Of a DNA stretch of 10,747 nt, positions 6,554 to 10,747 are shown piece by piece. The stretch's first letter is position 1. Each line of letters starts with the position of its first letter. The stretch is from contig JAGWZT010000031.1 in the NCBI GenBank assembly GCA_018971925.1, forward strand, positions 1-10,747, written 5' to 3'. The notes beneath the pieces were generated by a model. The model saw only the letters and a program-made list of their open reading frames with translations, was not told the origin of the DNA and made no database searches. The translations under genes were made by a program, and so were the position numbers. The stretch comes from Lysobacteraceae bacterium (GTDB lineage Bacteria; Pseudomonadota; Gammaproteobacteria; Xanthomonadales; Rhodanobacteraceae).

Positions 6554-8058
6554 CCGGCTTTGCAGTGCCCTTCGATGAAGGCCTGGTGCGGCGGCATGGC
6601 ATCGACGCAGTGCGCGATCACGTCTTTCACGCCCGTCATGAATTGCCGCAGGTCCGCGTCCGGCATCTGGTCGACCAGCGGATCCCAGCGTTCGGGCAGG
6701 ATGCGCTGGCCGATCATCACTTCCACCCAGCTCGTGAGCGCGAACAATTCTTCGGCGTTGCGATAGAAGCGCCCGCTATCGCGGAACAGGCGGATGTTGT
6801 TCGCCAGCGGTTCCGGGACGGCCATCGTGCGACAGTCGTTCCAGAACGGCGTGTCATCGCGTTCGGTCGCGCAGAAATGCAGGATGATGAAGTCGCGGAT
6901 GCGCTCGATCTCGAACGCGGTCTGCCCGTTGTAGCAATCGCGCAACGCTTCGCTGCAGTCGCGCTCGGGCCATAGCCGGGTCAGCCGGGTGACCGCGGAT
7001 TGGACCATGTAGATGGTGGTGGACTCGAGCGGTTCCACGAAGCCCGCGGCCAGGCCGATCGCGACGACGTTCTTGTCCCAGGGCTTGCGGCGCTGACCGG
7101 CGGTGAAACGCAGCACGCGAGGCGCTCCGATGGGTCGCCCGTCCAGGTGTTGCAACAGCGTGGCCGCGGCTTCGTCGTCGCCGAGATGCGCGCTCGAGTA
7201 GACGTAGCCGTTGCCGATGCGGTTTTGCAGCGGAATACGCCATTGCCAGCCGGCCCCGCGTGCTGTGCAGCGCACGAACGGCGTGGGCGGCCCGGCGGTT
7301 TCGCAGGACACCGCCACCGCGCGATTGCACGGCAACCAGTGCGACCAGTCCTCGTATCCGGCGTGCAGGGCCTGCTCGATCAGCAGGCCCCGGAAACCCG
7401 AGCAATCCAGAAACAAGTTGCCTTCGATATGTTCGCCGCTTTCCAGCACCACCGCCTCGACGAAACCGTCTTCCCCACGCTGCCGCACATCGACGATCCT
7501 GCCTTCGGTACGGCGCACGCCCAGCTTTTCCGCATAGTCGCGGAGGAACCGCCCATACAGGCCCGCATCGAAATGGTAGGCGTAGGCAATGTCCGCCAGC
7601 GGCGAATTTTGGGGCGCGTTGGTGACGGATGGGGTGAACTTGCCCTGCGGGCCGGCCACGGTGTGCAGTGAATACGCGCCCAGTTCCTCGGCGATGCCGA
7701 GCCGATGTGCCTTCAGCCAGAACTGGTGGAACGGCAGCAGGCTGATGTCGTGGCCGAGCGTGCCGAAGCCATGCATGTAGCAGTCACCGATGCGTGCCCA
7801 GTCGACGAACTGGGTGCCGAGCTTGAACGTGCCTTGCGTCTGCCTGACGAAGCTGACGTCGTCGATGCCGAGCAGGTCGTTGAACAGTTTCAGGTGCGGC
7901 ACGGTCGATTCGCCCACGCCGATCGTGCCGATCTGCTCCGACTCGACCAGACGGATCGAACATGCCTGGCCCAGTATCCGGGCGAGTCCGGCGGCTGCCA
8001 TCCACCCGGCCGTGCCACCTCCGACGATGACGATGTGCCTGATCGCCGAATCAGTCAT
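6550..8058 (-). CDS. Flavin-dependent halogenase, tryptophan halogenase family
   Basis: This 502-residue protein belongs to PF04820. Such enzymes use FADH2 from a separate flavin reductase, plus oxygen and halide, to make hypohalous acid that is relayed to an aromatic substrate. Visible features are the FAD-binding GGGTAGW near the N-terminus (13-19), GVGESTVP (48-55), the catalytic lysine Lys79 in GTFKLGTQF at the same number as Lys79 of PrnA, the halogenase signature WxWxIP (W271, W273, I275, P276), and Glu345 in EPLESTTIYMVQ, matching the second catalytic residue of PrnA. There is no signal peptide, so it is cytoplasmic. It lies between a TonB receptor and a glycan-active enzyme, with no tryptophan or antibiotic genes. 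This resembles halogenases of Xanthomonas and Brevundimonas (BrvH), which act on indole in vitro and whose natural substrates are unknown. No flavin reductase gene is seen here. Confidence 0.93.
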   Translation of the reverse strand: MTDSAIRHIVIVGGGTAGWMAAAGLARILGQACSIRLVESEQIGTIGVGESTVPHLKLFNDLLGIDDVSFVRQTQGTFKLGTQFVDWARIGDCYMHGFGTLGHDISLLPFHQFWLKAHRLGIAEELGAYSLHTVAGPQGKFTPSVTNAPQNSPLADIAYAYHFDAGLYGRFLRDYAEKLGVRRTEGRIVDVRQRGEDGFVEAVVLESGEHIEGNLFLDCSGFRGLLIEQALHAGYEDWSHWLPCNRAVAVSCETAGPPTPFVRCTARGAGWQWRIPLQNRIGNGYVYSSAHLGDDEAAATLLQHLDGRPIGAPRVLRFTAGQRRKPWDKNVVAIGLAAGFVEPLESTTIYMVQSAVTRLTRLWPERDCSEALRDCYNGQTAFEIERIRDFIILHFCATERDDTPFWNDCRTMAVPEPLANNIRLFRDSGRFYRNAEELFALTSWVEVMIGQRILPERWDPLVDQMPDADLRQFMTGVKDVIAHCVDAMPPHQAFIEGHCKAG

Positions 8059-8171
8059 GCGGGAAAGACCGCTGTCGCGCGCGCCATTGCATGCCGTGGG
8101 AAGCCCCTGTCGATCTCGGTCAAACGGCGCGCGGCCCGCTCGCGAACCTCGTGCCGTCTTCCGTTATCCAT
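8055..8171 (-). CDS. Possible 38-residue ORF coupled to the halogenase
   Basis: In the 124-base gap between receptor and halogenase an ATG at 8171 opens a 38-codon frame, starting MDNGRRHEVRERAARRLTE. It is very Arg-rich and ends with TGA overlapping the halogenase ATG (ATGA, 8058-8055). A GGGA lies 8 bases before the ATG. The halogenase has no strong ribosome binding site of its own, so a coupling or leader role is possible. The same frame is open far upstream because of GC-rich composition, so it may be chance. No family is recognised. Confidence 0.25.
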   Translation of the reverse strand: MDNGRRHEVRERAARRLTEIDRGFPRHAMARATAVFPA

Positions 8172-8182
8172 CCGTCGCGTCC

Positions 8183-10747
8183 CTAGAACTTGACCCCCAT
8201 CGAAACCTTGAGCGTGCGCGTGTAGCCGCTGATATCGCCGTACGGGTAGTAGACGACCGGGGTCTTGTTCATCTGGCCATTCGAGCCAAAATTCTCGAGA
8301 TAATCGACGTAGTTCTTCCAGTTGAAGGCGTTGATCAGGTCGATGCGCAGGTAGGCGCCGAGGGTTCCGTGGATCGTGAAATTCTTGGTGGCCTGGAAGT
8401 CGATGTCGCGGTAGCCGAAGATCTTGCCGCCGACCAGGAAGCGGCCGTTGCCCGGCGGGAAGATGCCGACGCTCTGGCAGCCCCCGCCGTTGGACGGATT
8501 GCCGTCCACGTTCGTCGGAGTGGCGCCGAAACAGGCCAGATTGACATCCGGATTCGGCGTCGACAGCGTCAGCTTGGCGCCCATCACGAAGCCCCACGGG
8601 CCGTCCAGCGTGCCGGTCGCGACCAGGCGATGCCTCGGCACGCCCGGCGCCGCCACGAACGGATAGTGGCCGATCGTCTCGTAGTCGAATGCGTACTGGT
8701 CGGTCGGATCGATGTTGTCGTTGTTCTTGGTGGCGTGGCTGTAGGTGTAGGCGATCGAAGCGCCCCAGTGCGATTCGTGGGTATAGGGTTTCTCGAGCGA
8801 GACCAGCAACTGGTCCAGATGGGTTTCCAGGCCGTTGTTGCCCAGGATGAGGGCGCCGAAGCCGGGCACGCCGTTGCCCCACGGCTGGCCGCCGTTCTGC
8901 CAGAACGCGCCGTTCGGGTAACGGTTGCCGAGCTGGAAGACCAGCCCGTCGTAGCTGCGGATGTCGACCAGGGTCACGCTGGTGTTCCAGTCGCCCACCT
9001 GGTTGCGCATGCCGATGCTGAACTGGTCGGAGTAGGGCGCCTTCAGGTTGTTGGCGACCATGTCGACTTCCTTGCCGACATTGGATCCGGCGACCAGCGA
9101 CTGCAACGTGGGAATGCTGTAGTACGCCGGGTTCCAGGCGAAGCAGTTGTTGATGCCGACGGTGCATGGCGAATCCGGCGTGTCGAACAGCAGCGTCGGC
9201 TGCGACAGCGCCTGCTTGGTCTGTTCGACCTGCAGCGTCTCGTAGAGGTCGCGGTCGTAGGCGCGGCCCGCGCCGCCGAAGACCACGTGTTTCTGGTCGC
9301 CGTTGATGTCGTACGAGAACCCGAGGCGCGGCTGCCACTCGTTCTTGGGCTGGCTGCGGTTGTGCCCGTTGCCGATGTAGTCGTTGATGTTGATGCCGCC
9401 GTTGGCCAGGGTCTGGGCGTAGGTCTGCCCGGCTGGCGCGTTGGGGTCTTGCGAATTGAGCGCCGCGACGACGTTGGCGGGGGTGACGAAGTTGAGGTAC
9501 GAGGGCGTCTTCTCGTAATCCCAGCGGACGCCGAGGTTCAGGGTCAAGTGATTGTTGACCGTCCAGTTGTCCTGGAGGTAAGCGCCGTACTGCTTGTCCG
9601 TGCTGGTCGCCACCGGGCTGATTCCCGGACTGGGCAAGCCGAATTGCACCTGGTACGGGATGCTTTCGGTGCCGGACGTGGTGACGAGGTAATTGAACAG
9701 CGCATTGCTGTCGCCGGCGTCCTGCGCGACCAGTTTCACGGACTTGTAGGAAACACCCAGCTTCAACTCGTGATCGCCGTGCCATTGCAGGTCGTTGAAC
9801 GTCAGGTCGTCCGAGAACCCTGGCCCTTTCTGGCCCTTGTTCTGCTGGGAGAGCGGCGAGGCGCCGGTCACGAGTATCGTCGCGTTCTTGTTGTACGCTG
9901 CAATGTACTGCGAGCCAACACCCAGGAAGATCGGCGTCGGTTGATAGAACGCGTTCTCGTAGGTGAACAGCAGCTTGTTGTACCACGTGTCCGCGCTGTG
10001 TTCCCAGCTCAGGTCATAGCGTTTGTCGTTGTTGATGGTATTGATACCCGCGCCCGCGGCATTCACGCCGCCGAGTCCGCCGATTGCCGTTTCGGCGCGG
10101 TAGTGGCCGGTCAGCACGAGCCGGTCTTCGTCCGTGATTTCGTAGTCGAGCTTGCCGAACCAGTCGTTCTCCTTGAAGGGGAGACCGATCGGGCCAAGCA
10201 GCGCCTGCACGTTCGCCGGCAGGTATTGCCCGGAGTTGACAACGCCGGGCACCACCACACCCGGCGTATTGAATTCCTTGCCCTCGTAGGCGAGGTAAAA
10301 GTGCGCCTTGTCCTTGATGATCGGGCCGCCGATGTCGAACCCGTAATCTTTCTCGTGCGAGGGGGTCTTCTTGCCTGCGTGCCGCTCGGCGGGGGTCTCC
10401 GCGCGCATCACGGTGTTGGTGAAGTTTCCGAATACGTCGCCGTGGAATTCGTTGGTACCGGACTTGGTCACCGCCGTGATCGCGGCGCTGGAAAGCTGGC
10501 CGAATTCCGCCGTGTAGTTCGACGTGATGACCTTGTACTGGTCGACCGCGAGCTGCGGGAACGGATTGCCCTGGCTCGCGAACTGGCCGGTGATGCCGCC
10601 GGCCAGCACGTAGTTCTTCTGGCCCACGCCGTCGATGTAGACGTTGATGTTGCTGGACGCCTGCGCGCCGGAACTGAGACTGGTGTTGCCGTTGGCGCTG
10701 CGGGTGAAGATCATGCCCGGCACGATGTCCGCGAACTCGAGGAAGTT
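8183..10747 (-). CDS. TonB-dependent outer membrane receptor, Oar-like (5' end outside the window)
   Basis: This is a large ligand-gated outer membrane transporter energised by TonB-ExbBD. The 854 visible residues begin inside the plug domain (NFLEFADIVPGM) and lack the signal peptide, any N-terminal carboxypeptidase-regulatory-like domain and the TonB box. The plug end shows INVYIDGVGQ and the strongly conserved YTAEFGQLSSAAITAVTKSG, NEFHGDVFG. The rest is a barrel with many aromatic-girdle strands (FDIGGPIIKDKAHFYLAYEG, LNLGVRWDYEKTP, WQPRLGFSYDINGDQKHVVFGG, WGASIAYTYSHATK) and a final phenylalanine in SMGVKF. This type resembles the large Oar/CarboxypepD_reg TonB receptors often linked to glycan or peptide uptake. 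Two pairs of cysteines lie in predicted loops (codons at 9143-9166 and 8477-8533). It is the first visible gene of the minus-strand cluster, and the halogenase and hydrolase presumably deal with what it imports. The ligand is unknown. Confidence 0.93.
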   Translation of the reverse strand, partial: NFLEFADIVPGMIFTRSANGNTSLSSGAQASSNINVYIDGVGQKNYVLAGGITGQFASQGNPFPQLAVDQYKVITSNYTAEFGQLSSAAITAVTKSGTNEFHGDVFGNFTNTVMRAETPAERHAGKKTPSHEKDYGFDIGGPIIKDKAHFYLAYEGKEFNTPGVVVPGVVNSGQYLPANVQALLGPIGLPFKENDWFGKLDYEITDEDRLVLTGHYRAETAIGGLGGVNAAGAGINTINNDKRYDLSWEHSADTWYNKLLFTYENAFYQPTPIFLGVGSQYIAAYNKNATILVTGASPLSQQNKGQKGPGFSDDLTFNDLQWHGDHELKLGVSYKSVKLVAQDAGDSNALFNYLVTTSGTESIPYQVQFGLPSPGISPVATSTDKQYGAYLQDNWTVNNHLTLNLGVRWDYEKTPSYLNFVTPANVVAALNSQDPNAPAGQTYAQTLANGGININDYIGNGHNRSQPKNEWQPRLGFSYDINGDQKHVVFGGAGRAYDRDLYETLQVEQTKQALSQPTLLFDTPDSPCTVGINNCFAWNPAYYSIPTLQSLVAGSNVGKEVDMVANNLKAPYSDQFSIGMRNQVGDWNTSVTLVDIRSYDGLVFQLGNRYPNGAFWQNGGQPWGNGVPGFGALILGNNGLETHLDQLLVSLEKPYTHESHWGASIAYTYSHATKNNDNIDPTDQYAFDYETIGHYPFVAAPGVPRHRLVATGTLDGPWGFVMGAKLTLSTPNPDVNLACFGATPTNVDGNPSNGGGCQSVGIFPPGNGRFLVGGKIFGYRDIDFQATKNFTIHGTLGAYLRIDLINAFNWKNYVDYLENFGSNGQMNKTPVVYYPYGDISGYTRTLKVSMGVKF

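Noticed and set aside
5090..6766. 558-codon plus-strand open frame opposite the hydrolase gene
   Set aside because: It is a shadow of the real minus-strand gene in GC-rich DNA. Its translation is rich in Arg, Ala, Val and His, lacks recognisable motifs, and crosses the hydrolase-halogenase boundary.
8172..9986. Long minus-strand frame overlapping the TonB receptor in another phase
   Set aside because: The translation is Arg/Pro/Gln-rich without motifs, while the receptor frame carries clear plug and barrel signatures. Only the last 38 codons, in the gap, are kept as a weak candidate.

Overview
The window is GC-rich chromosomal DNA, almost fully coding, with frequent ATGA or near-zero-gap gene junctions. 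It most likely comes from a gammaproteobacterium of the Lysobacterales (Xanthomonadaceae/Rhodanobacteraceae). This is inferred from gene content: a YadGH-type ABC exporter, DUF4124 proteins, and a TonB receptor next to a flavin-dependent halogenase. I cannot name a genus.

Left part (1-2430, + strand). The 3' three-quarters of a yadG-like ABC ATPase gene overlaps by ATGA with a complete yadH-like ABC-2 permease gene. A perfect 8-bp hairpin follows, then an exported, cysteine-containing DUF4124 protein. The gap to the next, convergent gene holds a 120-bp composite inverted repeat with nested arms.

Middle part (2440-4980). On the - strand, a tropinone-reductase-like short-chain dehydrogenase gene (GTG start with a good ribosome binding site) runs directly into an ogt-type DNA alkyltransferase gene. 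Divergent to these lies a small lipoprotein gene. It converges on a - strand gene for a small outer membrane beta-barrel protein, and the two share a strong 10-bp GC-rich hairpin. The leader of the beta-barrel gene holds a cluster of palindromes.

Right part (4982-10747, - strand). This is the most distinctive region. Read 5' to 3' it has a large TonB-dependent receptor (N-terminus outside the window), a possible 38-residue ORF, a flavin-dependent tryptophan-halogenase-family protein with its key residues intact (GGGTAGW, Lys79, the WxWxIP signature, Glu345), and an exported glycoside-hydrolase-like protein of the PF10091/GH144 'glucoamylase-like' type. The halogenase and hydrolase genes overlap by ATGA, and the small ORF would overlap the halogenase start the same way. 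The layout suggests an uptake-and-processing locus: an outer membrane transporter, an envelope enzyme acting on glycans, and a cytoplasmic flavoenzyme of unknown natural substrate. No tRNA, rRNA, CRISPR array, transposase or phage gene was seen.
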